This document shows positions 43,522 through 52,867 of a stretch of 64,000 bases of DNA, one piece after another. The position numbers were made by a program, and so were the translations under genes. The notes below the pieces were generated by a model. The model saw nothing but the letters and a program-made list of their open reading frames with translations. It ran no database searches and had not been told where the DNA came from. Position 1 is the stretch's first letter. Each line of letters starts with the position of its first letter. Source of the stretch: Vibrio tapetis subsp. quintayensis (lineage in GTDB: Bacteria > Pseudomonadota > Gammaproteobacteria > Enterobacterales > Vibrionaceae); NCBI RefSeq assembly GCF_030409945.1, contig NZ_JAUFQV010000043.1, forward strand, positions 186,001-250,000. The letters are read 5' to 3'.

Positions 43522-45690
43522 ATGAGCAAGGACATCAAAGAAGAACTGCAAAAATTTGAGTTGCCCACAAGAACCACTTTTCCATGGGTAACTAAGGCGA
43601 TAACGGGCTTTGGTGTCGTGTTGTCTTTGCTGCATATTTGGTTTAATACGTTTTCTACATTACCTGAATTATGGGTATCTGCGACTCACTTTGCAGGGTT
43701 TGCGGTGATTTGTGCACTGTGGTATCCCGCGCATATATCTCTTAAAGAAAGCAAAATTGCGCTGGCTGTCGACGTGGGAATCGGTATTGCTGCAATTGCG
43801 TGTTTGCTTTATATCCCTTATGCAGAAGATGCCTTATATGAACGAGGCGTAAAGTTCATCGCCAGTGATTGGTTCTTTGCTGTATTGGCGATTGCGATTG
43901 TCATCGAGCTGATCCGCCGAACCATGGGGTGGTTCATCCCGATTCTTATCTTAGTCTGTTTAAGTTACGTCGTGTTATGGGGGCAATGGGCTTCGGGTAT
44001 TTTCCACTTTCCTGGTTTAAGTTTAGAAACGCTGTTGTACAGAAGCTTTTATTCCTCGGAAGGAATGTTTGGTTCGATTTCACGTATCAGCTGGACATTC
44101 GTATTCATGTTCATTCTCTTTGGTGCATTTTTGGTGCGCTCAGGTGTGGGTGACTACATCATCAACGTTGCGAGAGCGGCAGCAGGAAAAGTCATCGGTG
44201 GACCGGGATTTATCGCTGTTATCGGTTCGGGACTGATGGGGTCGGTGTCTGGCTCTAGTGTTGCAAATACGGTTTCAACCGGTGTTATCAGTATTCCTTT
44301 GATGCAAAAAGCCGGTTTTCCATCGCGTTTTGCAGCGGGTGTTGAAGCGGCTGCTTCGACGGGAGGGCAATTAATGCCTCCTGTGATGGGTGCTGGTGCG
44401 TTTATCATGGCCTCTTATACCCAAATTCCATATGTCGACATCATCGCGGTTTCGTTTGTTCCTGCATTAATCTATTTTCTATCGGTTGGCTTTTTTGTTC
44501 GTATTGAAGCCAAGCGAAGCGGTGTTCAAAAAGTCACGACCAGTGAAGAGTCATTGTCTAAAGTTCTGCTTTCTGGCTGGAACAACCTTATTCCATTGGC
44601 GGTACTGGTGACTTTACTCGTTCAAGGGTTTACGCCAACTTATGCCGCAGGTATTTCTATCGTGTCGGTCGTTGTGGCCTCTTGGTTTTCGAAAGATCAC
44701 AAAATGGGGCCTAAAGCCATCGTCGAAGCCTTGTCTCAAGGGGCGAAAAACATGGCAACAACAGCGGTATTGCTGGTTGGCATTGGGCTTGTGATCAACG
44801 TGATCAGCACAACGGGGATCGGTAATACTTTTTCATTAATGATCAATGGCTGGGCGAATGGCAACTTGTTCATCATGTTGGTTCTGATTGCATTGGCATC
44901 TTTGATTCTTGGTATGGGGCTACCGGTTACTGCGGCTTATATTGTTCTTGGCACGCTGTCAGCACCGGCTTTGTATAAACTACTGGCTGAAAGCCAACTG
45001 CTCGAGTTAATGACATCAGGCACATTACCAGAACAAGCCAAAGCCATCTTTATGTTGGCAGCGCCTGAAAAACTGGACTTACTCAATGCCCCTATGGCGA
45101 TAGAAACGGCTAAAGAAATGCTAGCGCTTGTGCCTGCTGATTTTGTTGAAACTCTGTTAGAGCAAAGCTTGGGCCTAGAAGCGATTGGCTTGGCATTGTT
45201 AGGGGCTCACCTTATTATTTTCTGGTTATCTCAAGACAGTAACGTCACGCCACCGGTTTGTTTAACGGCATTTGCGGCAGCGACTATCGCGAAAACGCCG
45301 CCGATGCGTACAGGCCTAACGGCATGGAAAATTGCGAAAGGCTTATATTTAGTTCCGTTATTGATTGCCTACACTGGGCTGGTGAGTTGGGATGTCACCG
45401 AAGTACTGACGGTTGGTTTCTTTGCCATCATCGGCACTTACGCATTTATCGGTGCGATCGAAGGCTACTTAGAATCTCAGCTGACATGGTTGCTGAGAGC
45501 GTTGCTGGTTGTTATTGGTATTTTACTCGTTTGGGCGGATGTTCCGTTGATGGTGCGGATAATGAGCTGTGTCGTGTTCGTTGCAATATTTGTTTATAGC
45601 AGTAGGCAATATAAGAAGCAGCATGAATTGAAGACAAAAGAAAACCAGTATCATGATACGGCATCAGGTGGGAAAGGAGCGATACAGTAA
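43522..45690 (+). CDS. TRAP transporter fused permease (4TM/12TM)
   Basis: This inner-membrane sodium-coupled permease of 722 residues is the fused small and large subunits typical of TAXI systems. The N-terminal quarter has several helices (the small subunit part), and the large part contains the conserved GSGLMGSVSGSSVANTVSTG with GGQLMPPVMGAGAF, and DSNVTPPVCLTAFAAATIA. An AGGAGG ribosome site precedes the ATG. Its stop codon overlaps the ATG of lhgO by one base (TAATG), so the two are translationally coupled. Confidence 0.93.
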   Translation: MSKDIKEELQKFELPTRTTFPWVTKAITGFGVVLSLLHIWFNTFSTLPELWVSATHFAGFAVICALWYPAHISLKESKIALAVDVGIGIAAIACLLYIPYAEDALYERGVKFIASDWFFAVLAIAIVIELIRRTMGWFIPILILVCLSYVVLWGQWASGIFHFPGLSLETLLYRSFYSSEGMFGSISRISWTFVFMFILFGAFLVRSGVGDYIINVARAAAGKVIGGPGFIAVIGSGLMGSVSGSSVANTVSTGVISIPLMQKAGFPSRFAAGVEAAASTGGQLMPPVMGAGAFIMASYTQIPYVDIIAVSFVPALIYFLSVGFFVRIEAKRSGVQKVTTSEESLSKVLLSGWNNLIPLAVLVTLLVQGFTPTYAAGISIVSVVVASWFSKDHKMGPKAIVEALSQGAKNMATTAVLLVGIGLVINVISTTGIGNTFSLMINGWANGNLFIMLVLIALASLILGMGLPVTAAYIVLGTLSAPALYKLLAESQLLELMTSGTLPEQAKAIFMLAAPEKLDLLNAPMAIETAKEMLALVPADFVETLLEQSLGLEAIGLALLGAHLIIFWLSQDSNVTPPVCLTAFAAATIAKTPPMRTGLTAWKIAKGLYLVPLLIAYTGLVSWDVTEVLTVGFFAIIGTYAFIGAIEGYLESQLTWLLRALLVVIGILLVWADVPLMVRIMSCVVFVAIFVYSSRQYKKQHELKTKENQYHDTASGGKGAIQ

Positions 45691-46907
45691 TGGACAAGGT
45701 TTATGACTATATTGTGGTTGGGGGTGGGATCGTCGGTGTGTCGACCGCTTGGCAGCTTAAAACGCGATTTCCGGATAAATCAATCTTGTTGCTCGAGAAA
45801 GAAGACGGGTTTGCTAAACATCAAACCGGTCATAATAGCGGCGTTATTCACGCCGGGGTTTACTACGCTCCGGGCAGTTTGAAAGCCGAGTTTTGCAAGC
45901 GAGGCGAAGAGCAAACAAAAGCATTTTGTGCGGAGCACGACATTGCGATAGAAAACTGCGGAAAACTGTTAGTCGCTACTTCCGATATAGAAATGGAACG
46001 AATGAACGCGCTTTATCAACGATGTGCTGACAACGGTATTGAAGCTGAGTTGTTGAATCAAGAGCAACTGAAGCTGGCAGAACCAAACATTACCGGATTA
46101 GGTGCCATCTTGGTTCACTCAACCAGTATCGTTGATTACAAGCTTGTGACTGAGAAAATGGCAGAACAGTTCACCAACCTTGGTGGCGAAGTGTGCTTGC
46201 GAACTGAAGTGGTTTCGATGACGGAATCGACGTCGGAAATAGAAATAGAGACGCGAGTGGATGGCCAAGGTATGTTGTTGCAAGCCAAGTTCGTCGTGAC
46301 GTGCAGTGGTTTGATGGCGGATCGAGTCACCCAAATGCTAGGGATTGAGTGCGATTTTCAAATCATCCCTTATCGTGGTGAATATTATCGTTTGAATCGA
46401 AAGCACAATGATGTGGTTAATCACCTTATTTACCCGATTCCTGATCCAGACTTGCCTTTTTTGGGCGTGCATTTGACACGAATGATCGATGGTACCGTAA
46501 CCGTAGGGCCAAATGCGGTTCAGGGCTGGAAGCGAGAGGGTTATGGCGACATTAACTTTAGCCTTAAAGATACCATGCAAATGCTGACCTATTCGGGATT
46601 TTGGAAAGTAACAGCCAATAATTTGAAAACAGGCTTAACGGAGTGGAAAAACTCATTATGGAAGCCTGGCTATTTGAAGTTAGTAAACAAATATTGTCCA
46701 AGTATCGAACAGCTTGATTTAGAACCCTATCCAGCCGGGATACGCGCCCAGGCGGTGTTGTCTGATGGCTCTTTAGTGCATGATTTCTTGTTCGCAAGCA
46801 GTGAGCGTAGCTTGCATGTGTGTAATGCACCGTCACCGGCGGCAACATCTGCCATGCCGATTGGTCATTATATATGCGACAAAATCGAGGGTTCTGTTAG
46901 TCAATAG
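45690..46907 (+). CDS. lhgO: L-2-hydroxyglutarate oxidase/dehydrogenase
   Basis: This FAD-dependent membrane-associated enzyme oxidises L-2-hydroxyglutarate to 2-oxoglutarate and passes electrons to quinone. It has 405 residues. The dinucleotide-binding motif VVGGGIVGVSTAWQL lies at the N-terminus, followed by HNSGVIHAGVYYAPGSLKA, which marks the LhgO/YgaF group, and GRxGP-type later features (PYRGEYYRL, then VTVGPNAVQGWKREGY). It overlaps the permease stop codon, so enzyme and transporter are linked. E. coli lhgO sits in the csiD-gab cluster; here it is placed with a TRAP transporter instead. Confidence 0.93.
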   Translation: MDKVYDYIVVGGGIVGVSTAWQLKTRFPDKSILLLEKEDGFAKHQTGHNSGVIHAGVYYAPGSLKAEFCKRGEEQTKAFCAEHDIAIENCGKLLVATSDIEMERMNALYQRCADNGIEAELLNQEQLKLAEPNITGLGAILVHSTSIVDYKLVTEKMAEQFTNLGGEVCLRTEVVSMTESTSEIEIETRVDGQGMLLQAKFVVTCSGLMADRVTQMLGIECDFQIIPYRGEYYRLNRKHNDVVNHLIYPIPDPDLPFLGVHLTRMIDGTVTVGPNAVQGWKREGYGDINFSLKDTMQMLTYSGFWKVTANNLKTGLTEWKNSLWKPGYLKLVNKYCPSIEQLDLEPYPAGIRAQAVLSDGSLVHDFLFASSERSLHVCNAPSPAATSAMPIGHYICDKIEGSVSQ

Positions 46908-46932
46908 GCTCCCTGACTAACGATAGATAATT

Positions 46933-46973
46933 AAGGCTACCAATAAGCGTATTACTTGTTGGTGGCCTTTTTT
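46933..46973 (+). terminator. Terminator of the TRAP/lhgO operon
   Basis: AAGGCTACCAATAAG (46933-46947) pairs with CTTGTTGGTGGCCTT (46955-46969) with two mismatches or wobbles, followed by a T-run. It is similar in sequence to the terminator at 52811-52850. Confidence 0.85.
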
Positions 46974-47250
46974 ATTATACGTTAGGTGCTGTTTCAGTTA
47001 AGCGCGAGGTGAGCGGACATAATTGATTTTTACGTAGTAGGTTATTTCATATATCTAATAATTGGTAAGGTTTAATTGTTGTTAACCAACAGTCAACTAT
47101 TTAATAGTTCACTGCTATTTCTACGATTAATAGCTAACGATTAAATAAGGCTATTCACGTTTATTTCCTGAAGACTCCCTATTTCAGTCGCAACTAAATG
47201 AGGGCGATTGGCTTAGTGATTTTACAAAATGCGATCTTCCTCACGTGCAA

Positions 47251-47264
47251 CGCAACCGGTTGCG
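47251..47264. promoter_or_regulatory. LacI-type operator of the PTS operon
   Basis: CGCAACCGGTTGCG is a perfect 14-bp palindrome with the central CG typical of LacI/GalR-family sites. It lies 67 bases before the first gene and the operon ends with a LacI-family gene, its likely regulator. Confidence 0.75.
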
Positions 47265-47330
47265 CTTTTTTGTTGTGCGCAAATTTGGTACAGTTTGCGT
47301 AGATTGATTATTATGCATAAGGAGTGAGTC

Positions 47331-47636
47331 ATGAAGAAAATTTTACTTTGTTGTAGTGCCGGTATGTCTACGAGTATGTTGGTGAAAAAGATGGAGCAAG
47401 CTGCTGAAAAAAGGGGTATTACTTGTCAGATTGAAGCTCATGCGGTTAACAATTTCTCCGAGTTGATTGGCGAGTATGATGTCTGTTTGCTAGGCCCTCA
47501 AGTGCGTTTTCAACTGGACGAACTAAAGAAAACTGCAGACGACCATGGCAAGAGCATCGCCGCTATCGCTCCGCAAGATTACGGAATGATGAAAGGCGAT
47601 GAAGTGCTGACTCAAGCATTAAACCTAATTAAGTAG
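47331..47636 (+). CDS. chbB: PTS lactose/cellobiose-type EIIB
   Basis: This 101-residue cytoplasmic phosphocarrier transfers phosphate from EIIA to the sugar through its active-site Cys in LLCCSAGMSTSML (residues 5-17), the lactose/chitobiose-type P-loop. An AAGGAG ribosome site precedes the ATG. It is the first gene of a six-gene operon chbBCAFG-lacI-like, in the same order as VC1281-VC1286 of V. cholerae. Confidence 0.93.
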   Translation: MKKILLCCSAGMSTSMLVKKMEQAAEKRGITCQIEAHAVNNFSELIGEYDVCLLGPQVRFQLDELKKTADDHGKSIAAIAPQDYGMMKGDEVLTQALNLIK

Positions 47637-47768
47637 ACGATCTACATCGTATTGAGGATATATACGAATAGATAGGCGCTAAGTAATATTTAAAGGCCAA
47701 GTGAATATACGTTATATGTTTTACATATAGTGTAGGGTCTTTTTATGTCTAAAATAAGGATAAACACT

Positions 47769-49097
47769 ATGAAGCTGTATAATTCGATATTAGGATTTGT
47801 CGAAAGATATATTGCACCACTGGCGGTAAAAGTAGGTAACCAACCACATGTACGAGCAATGCGCGATGGGTTCATTGTCGCGATGCCATTTATTATTGTT
47901 GGCAGTTTTATTTTAATATTTGTATTTCCCCCGTTTGACCCAGACACAGAATTTGCATTTGGTCGAGCATGGTTAGATTTTTCGGCAACATACTTTGATG
48001 AGTTGATGATGCCCTTCAATATGTCGATGGGATTAATGACCGTTTTTGTGTCCATAGGTGTGGGTTACAGTTTAGCCAAAGCTTATAAAATGGATGGCAT
48101 CACGAGCGCGGCATTGTCGCTAATGTGTTATTTGCTGGTGGCAGCACCGGTTAGTGATGGTGGCTTACCTGTGGCGCACATGGGCGGCACCGGTGTCTTT
48201 ACGGGTGTGGTGAGTGCATTTTTTGCCGTTGAACTCTACCGTTTGATGAAAAAGTACAATGTAACCATTCGTATGCCAGAGCAAGTACCACCAGCGATTG
48301 CGCGTTCATTTGAAGTGCTTCTGCCTGTTTTGGTTGTGTTCGTTACGCTTTATCCATTAAGCCTATATGTTCAAGCCGAGTTTGGTATGTTGATCCCTGA
48401 ACTGATTCTTGAAATGTTTACACCATTGGTTAGTGCGTCAAACTCACTACCTGCAATTATTGGTGCTCTGATTCTTTGCCAGTTGCTTTGGTTTGCCGGA
48501 ATTCACGGCGCCGCTATTGTAGTAGGTCTGCTATCTCCTATATTCCTTACCAATATTGGTATGAATACAGAAGCGTTTATTGCGGGCGAGCCAATTCCTA
48601 ACATATTTACTCAAGCCTTTTGGGATTACTACATCTTTTTGGGCGGTTCTGGCGCAACGTTAGCACTGGTCATTTTGATGTGTTTCAGTCGTTCTGTTCA
48701 CCTGAAAACCATTGGTCGAATGAGTGCGGTACCAGGTTTCTTCCAAATTAATGAACCTGTTATTTTTGGTACACCTTTAGTGCTAAACCCAACACTATTT
48801 ATTCCTTTCTTATGTGTGCCGATCATCAACGCAACCATCGCATATTTTGCCGTGCATATGGGGTTTGTTGGGATGGCTGTGGCAACGGCTCCTTGGACCA
48901 CCCCAGCAATCATCGGTGCGTCGTGGGGAAGTGGCTGGACGTTTACCCCCGTTCTATTGGTTATTGGCCTGTTGATCTTGGATGTTTTCCTATATTTACC
49001 TTTCTTCAAAATGTTTGAAAGAGAAGTATTGGCTGAGCAAGAAGCAACCGCAGAACCATCACAAGAAGCGCCTGCTGGTAAACCGGTAGCAGCATAG
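47769..49097 (+). CDS. chbC: PTS lactose/cellobiose-type EIIC permease
   Basis: This inner-membrane permease of 442 residues binds and transports the disaccharide. The start is the ATG at 47769, which has an AAGGA site; the ATG at 47745 has none. About ten helices are present. Conserved EIIC segments include RAMRDGFIVAMPFIIVGS near the N-terminus, WFAGIHGAAIV in the middle, and PGFFQINEPVIFGTPLVLNP toward the end, where the sugar-binding Glu lies. The C-terminal tail is Glu/Ala/Pro-rich and probably unstructured. Confidence 0.93.
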   Translation: MKLYNSILGFVERYIAPLAVKVGNQPHVRAMRDGFIVAMPFIIVGSFILIFVFPPFDPDTEFAFGRAWLDFSATYFDELMMPFNMSMGLMTVFVSIGVGYSLAKAYKMDGITSAALSLMCYLLVAAPVSDGGLPVAHMGGTGVFTGVVSAFFAVELYRLMKKYNVTIRMPEQVPPAIARSFEVLLPVLVVFVTLYPLSLYVQAEFGMLIPELILEMFTPLVSASNSLPAIIGALILCQLLWFAGIHGAAIVVGLLSPIFLTNIGMNTEAFIAGEPIPNIFTQAFWDYYIFLGGSGATLALVILMCFSRSVHLKTIGRMSAVPGFFQINEPVIFGTPLVLNPTLFIPFLCVPIINATIAYFAVHMGFVGMAVATAPWTTPAIIGASWGSGWTFTPVLLVIGLLILDVFLYLPFFKMFEREVLAEQEATAEPSQEAPAGKPVAA

Positions 49098-49233
49098 TTA
49101 ATCAGGCGAATAGTTAAACCAGTCGAATGAGTTGTTTGATCACTATTTCTCAGTCTAATTTTGGTCAAACACTGATTCGTACTGACGTACATTTTGGTAA
49201 GTAATTTTATAGTTAAGTTTCTCGGGAGGGAGT

Positions 49234-49533
49234 ATGGAACAAGAAATGGTGGTTATGGAAATTATCTGTAACGCAGGTGAAGCTCGTAGCTTAAGTTACG
49301 AGGCTTTAAAGCTAGCAAGGCAAAACGATTATGAACAGGCACAACAAAAGCTAGATTTGGGGAAAGAGTGCTTAAACAAGGCACATTTAATTCAAACTCA
49401 ATTGATAGAAGCCGATCAAGGCGAAGGTAAAGTACCGATGACCTTAGTGATGGTTCATGCGCAAGACCATCTCATGACAACTATCCTAGCTCATGAATTA
49501 GCGACTGAAATCGTAGCCTTACAACAAAAATAG
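49234..49533 (+). CDS. chbA: PTS lactose/cellobiose-type EIIA
   Basis: This 99-residue trimeric helical-bundle phosphocarrier has the active-site His in VMVHAQDHLMT (His75 likely) that accepts phosphate from HPr. The helices KLDLGKECLNKAHLIQTQLIE complete the fold. A GGGAGG ribosome site precedes the ATG. Confidence 0.93.
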   Translation: MEQEMVVMEIICNAGEARSLSYEALKLARQNDYEQAQQKLDLGKECLNKAHLIQTQLIEADQGEGKVPMTLVMVHAQDHLMTTILAHELATEIVALQQK

Positions 49534-49557
49534 TCGTTTACTTAACGGAGAATACTT

Positions 49558-50880
49558 ATGTCTAAAGATGCTCTAAAACTTGCCATCATTGGTGGCGGCA
49601 GCAGCTATACGCCTGAATTGATTGAGGGAGTATTAAAGCGCCTTGATTATCTACCAGTGAAAGAAATTCATTTGGTTGATATTGACGATGGCAAAGAGAA
49701 ACTGGAAATTATCCATGCTTTGGCCACTCGCATGGCTGAAAAAGTCGGCGCTGATATTGACATCAAAGCCAGTTTTGACCGTCGTGAGGCGATAGTCGGC
49801 GCAGACTTTGTTATGACACAATTTCGTGTTGGTGGGCTTAATGCCCGTGCTTGTGATGAACGCATTCCTCTGCAATATGATGTGATCGGGCAAGAAACGA
49901 CAGGCCCCGGTGGTTTTGCAAAAGCACTACGAACGATACCGGTGATCCTTGATATTTGCCGTGATATTGAGGAGCTGGCACCAAATGCATGGATGTTAAA
50001 TTTTACCAATCCGGCGGGCTTGGTCACTGAAGCGGTGAACAAATACAGCAAAGTGAAAAGCATTGGTTTGTGTAACGTACCCGTTTCGATGCAAATGATG
50101 GTTGCAGAAATGATGAATTGCGAATCGAGCGATGTGCAGCTCGAATTTGCTGGATTAAATCACTTAGTTTGGGTTCTTAAGGCGTGGCTAAACGGCGAAG
50201 ACATTACCGATACGGTGCTGGAAAAAGTCGGTGACGGCGCCAATTTCAGCATGAAGAATATCTTTGAAGAACCATGGGATCCAACGTTTCTAAAAGCACT
50301 TGGCGCTATCCCTTGCCCTTATCATCGTTATTTCTACCAAACGGATGCGATGTTAAAAGAAGAAAAAGAAAGCTCGACAGCGAATGGGACTCGCGCAGAA
50401 CAAGTGATGAAAACGGAGCAAACATTATTTGAACTGTACAAAAACGTTAACTTAGCAGAAAAGCCTAAAGAACTTGAGGAACGAGGTGGTGCATATTATT
50501 CGGATGCATCTTTAAACTTGGTTGATGCAATATACAATAATCGTAATGGTATTCATGTTGTCAACGTACCGAATAATGGAGCGATTAACTCACTACCAGA
50601 TGATGCGGTCATTGAATGCAGTGCTGTGGTTGGCAGCTGGGGCGCAAAGCCTATCGCGGTAGGAGAATTGTCGGCGAATATTAGTGGTTTACTTCATCAA
50701 GTAAAAGCTTATGAGCAACTTACCATAGAAGCGGCTGTTGACGGTGACTATGAGAAAGCGCTAATTGCTCTTTCAAATAATCCGCTGGTGCCAGACATTA
50801 ACCGTGCTAAAGCGATTCTCGATGATATATTGCACGAAAATGCCAGGTATTTACCTCAGTTTTCGTCGGAAGCTCGTTAA
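49558..50880 (+). CDS. chbF: 6-phospho-beta-glucosidase, glycoside hydrolase family 4
   Basis: This NAD- and metal-dependent hydrolase cleaves the phosphorylated disaccharide made by the PTS. It has 440 residues. The NAD-binding motif IIGGGSSYTPELIEG starts the protein, with QFRVGGLNARACDERIP, NFTNPAGLVTEA and the metal-ligand Cys in GLCNVPVSMQ and His in GLNHL. The same family includes ChbF of E. coli, which acts on chitobiose-6-P and cellobiose-6-P, so the actual sugar is not settled by sequence. It lies 24 bases after chbA. Confidence 0.93.
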   Translation: MSKDALKLAIIGGGSSYTPELIEGVLKRLDYLPVKEIHLVDIDDGKEKLEIIHALATRMAEKVGADIDIKASFDRREAIVGADFVMTQFRVGGLNARACDERIPLQYDVIGQETTGPGGFAKALRTIPVILDICRDIEELAPNAWMLNFTNPAGLVTEAVNKYSKVKSIGLCNVPVSMQMMVAEMMNCESSDVQLEFAGLNHLVWVLKAWLNGEDITDTVLEKVGDGANFSMKNIFEEPWDPTFLKALGAIPCPYHRYFYQTDAMLKEEKESSTANGTRAEQVMKTEQTLFELYKNVNLAEKPKELEERGGAYYSDASLNLVDAIYNNRNGIHVVNVPNNGAINSLPDDAVIECSAVVGSWGAKPIAVGELSANISGLLHQVKAYEQLTIEAAVDGDYEKALIALSNNPLVPDINRAKAILDDILHENARYLPQFSSEAR

Positions 50881-50918
50881 TATTTTAAATGGATTGCTTG
50901 AAAAGGATGTGGGGATAA

Positions 50919-51659
50919 ATGAAAGTCATTTTTAATGCAGACGATTTTGGACTAACTGAAGGGGTTAATACTGGCATTGTTGACGCGTTTCACCAAGGGG
51001 TGGTTCGCTCTACAACAATGATGGTTGCGATGCCGGCAGAAAAGCATGCTGTTCAACTTGCGGCTGACTTACCTGAACTCAAGGTTGGCCTACATTTGAG
51101 GTTCACAACAGGGAAGCCACTCACTCACCATAAATCGCTCACTAATTGGACGGGAAATTTCCCCACCATTCCTCATTTTTGGCAAAAGAGAGATTTCGCT
51201 CCTGTCGAGGTTTATGAAGAAGTTGTTGCTCAAGTGGAACGTTTTTTATCTCTAGGCTTGCCTTTGAGCCACATAGACTCGCACCATCACGCACATACGC
51301 ACCCTCAGATTACGAACATTGTCAGTGAGGTAGCTCAGCAATATCAAGTTCCATTGCGAGGGGTAGGGCTGGAAGGAAGTAAACAAGTAAATAATCAATA
51401 CCTGTTTACTGACCAGTTTTATGACGACAAGATCTCAATTGAGCATGCAAAAAAACTGATGATTCGCTACGAAAGTAGGTGCGAGGTACTAGAAGTGATG
51501 TGCCACCCTGCTTACGTTGATGGTCAGTTGAGTTTGATGAGTAGTTATTTGGATCAGAGAGAGGAAGAGCTGAGAACACTATCATCACCAGATTTTCGGG
51601 TGTTTTTACAGCAGCGAGGTATCCAAGTCACGGATTATTCGGTATTAGCTTCGACCTAA
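50919..51659 (+). CDS. chbG: ChbG-like chitooligosaccharide deacetylase (YdjC family)
   Basis: This 246-residue cytoplasmic zinc deacetylase removes one acetyl group from chitobiose-6-phosphate-type products. The family motifs FNADDFGLTEGVNTGIVDAF (metal Asp) and SHIDSHHHAHTHP (metal His) are present. Its place after chbF points to aminosugar disaccharides rather than plain cellobiose. A homologous vibrio operon is induced by chitosan disaccharide. AAGGA with a long gap precedes the ATG. Confidence 0.9.
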   Translation: MKVIFNADDFGLTEGVNTGIVDAFHQGVVRSTTMMVAMPAEKHAVQLAADLPELKVGLHLRFTTGKPLTHHKSLTNWTGNFPTIPHFWQKRDFAPVEVYEEVVAQVERFLSLGLPLSHIDSHHHAHTHPQITNIVSEVAQQYQVPLRGVGLEGSKQVNNQYLFTDQFYDDKISIEHAKKLMIRYESRCEVLEVMCHPAYVDGQLSLMSSYLDQREEELRTLSSPDFRVFLQQRGIQVTDYSVLAST

Positions 51660-51764
51660 CCTCATCGCCGTGTATCATAAGCCGTCAGTTTCTTTTTCCC
51701 TAACTTTTAGATTCTGACGGCTTTTTTTGTAACGGTTTCCATCAAATAAATAGTGAAAAGGTAT

Positions 51765-52763
51765 ATGGCTCGAATTAAAGATGTAGCTGCACTCGCCGGC
51801 GTTAACCGTTCTACGGTTTCTCGTATCATCAATGGCGAAGGGAAATTTAAAGAAGAAACGAGACAAAAAGTTGAGCAGGCGATGGCTGAACTCAACTATC
51901 GGCCGAGTGCCATTGCCCGTTCTTTGGCAACATCTTCGAGCAATATGATGGGTTTACTTGTTACCTATTACACTGGTGGATTTTTCGGTGCTGTGATGGA
52001 GCACGTTCAATTTGAATTAGATTCCCACTCCAAGTTCCTTATAACCTCTCAAGGGCACCATACTAAAGACGGTGAGCATGCTGCAATACAACGTTTTCAT
52101 GATTTGCGCTGTGACGGGTATATTTTACATAGCCGCCATTTGTTAGATGATGACCTGTGTGAACTTGCTAAGCAATCGACGCCTTTTGTGTTATTGGATC
52201 GTTACGTGCCAGCATTAAAAGAAAGATGCATTACCTTTGACCATCACAAGGCCAGTTCCCTTGCTGTGCAGCATTTATTGGACAATAAACACAAATTAAT
52301 CGGCTGTATTACCGGTCCAACATACCGAGAAAACAGTCTAAAACGTATTCAGGGCTACCTTGATACGATGGCGTCATTTGGCGTTGAGGTACCAAAGTCT
52401 TGGTGTGAAGAAGGAGACTATGGTTCTCGTAGCGGATACGATGCGACGAAAGCGCTGCTCTCTCGCCACCCTGAACTTACTGCTATTTTCTCTTGTAGCG
52501 AAGAAATGACAGTCGGTGCGATGCAATATTTGCATGAACAAAAGATCAGAGTTCCAGAAGACATTTCAATAGTCAGCTTTGATAGTGTGGAGCGATGCGC
52601 TGAACTGTACCCCGCAGTAACGGCTGTCTGTTTCCCGATAAATCTGATGGCTAAGCAAGGTGTAAAAACCTTGATGGGGCTAGTGAATGGGCAGTCAATG
52701 GAAGTTCCAACGACTTTTGTACCTGAGTTGATCGTGAGAAAAGCAGATAGAACGCTGGATTAA
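51765..52763 (+). CDS. LacI-family regulator of the PTS operon
   Basis: This 332-residue repressor has the HTH at residues 1-25 (RIKDVAALAGVNRSTVSRII), the hinge helix ARSLATSSSNMMGLL, and a periplasmic-binding-like sugar domain with DGYILHSRHL. The ATG at 51765 is preferred; an in-frame GTG at 51753 is possible. The gene is separated from chbG by 105 bases that include a T-rich run, so it may be partly independent. It replaces the AraC-type ChbR of E. coli and probably binds the palindrome at 47251. Confidence 0.9.
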   Translation: MARIKDVAALAGVNRSTVSRIINGEGKFKEETRQKVEQAMAELNYRPSAIARSLATSSSNMMGLLVTYYTGGFFGAVMEHVQFELDSHSKFLITSQGHHTKDGEHAAIQRFHDLRCDGYILHSRHLLDDDLCELAKQSTPFVLLDRYVPALKERCITFDHHKASSLAVQHLLDNKHKLIGCITGPTYRENSLKRIQGYLDTMASFGVEVPKSWCEEGDYGSRSGYDATKALLSRHPELTAIFSCSEEMTVGAMQYLHEQKIRVPEDISIVSFDSVERCAELYPAVTAVCFPINLMAKQGVKTLMGLVNGQSMEVPTTFVPELIVRKADRTLD

Positions 52764-52810
52764 CTGAAAAGCGAAAGCGACAATTTAACAGCTTTTAAAT
52801 ATAGAGAACT

Positions 52811-52850
52811 AAGGCCACGAATAAGCGTTTACTTATTCGTGGCCTTTTTT
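52811..52850. terminator. Terminator between the LacI-family gene and dsbA
   Basis: A perfect 15-bp stem AAGGCCACGAATAAG (52811-52825) pairs with CTTATTCGTGGCCTT (52832-52846), followed by a T-run on the plus strand. It lies between convergent genes and may serve both. Confidence 0.93.
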
Positions 52851-52867
52851 GTCACTGATTATTTATG

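Larger units (their letters stand above)
46908..47330. other. Intergenic region between lhgO and the PTS operon
   Basis: This 423-base region contains the lhgO terminator (46933-46973), then about 270 AT-rich bases with no gene seen, then the PTS operon promoter with its operator palindrome at 47251-47264. No RNA gene is recognised in the middle. Confidence 0.5.

Noticed and set aside
51723..51741. Second LacI-type operator before the LacI-family gene
   Set aside because: The phrase GTAACGGTTTCC is not a convincing palindrome and differs from the 47251 site.
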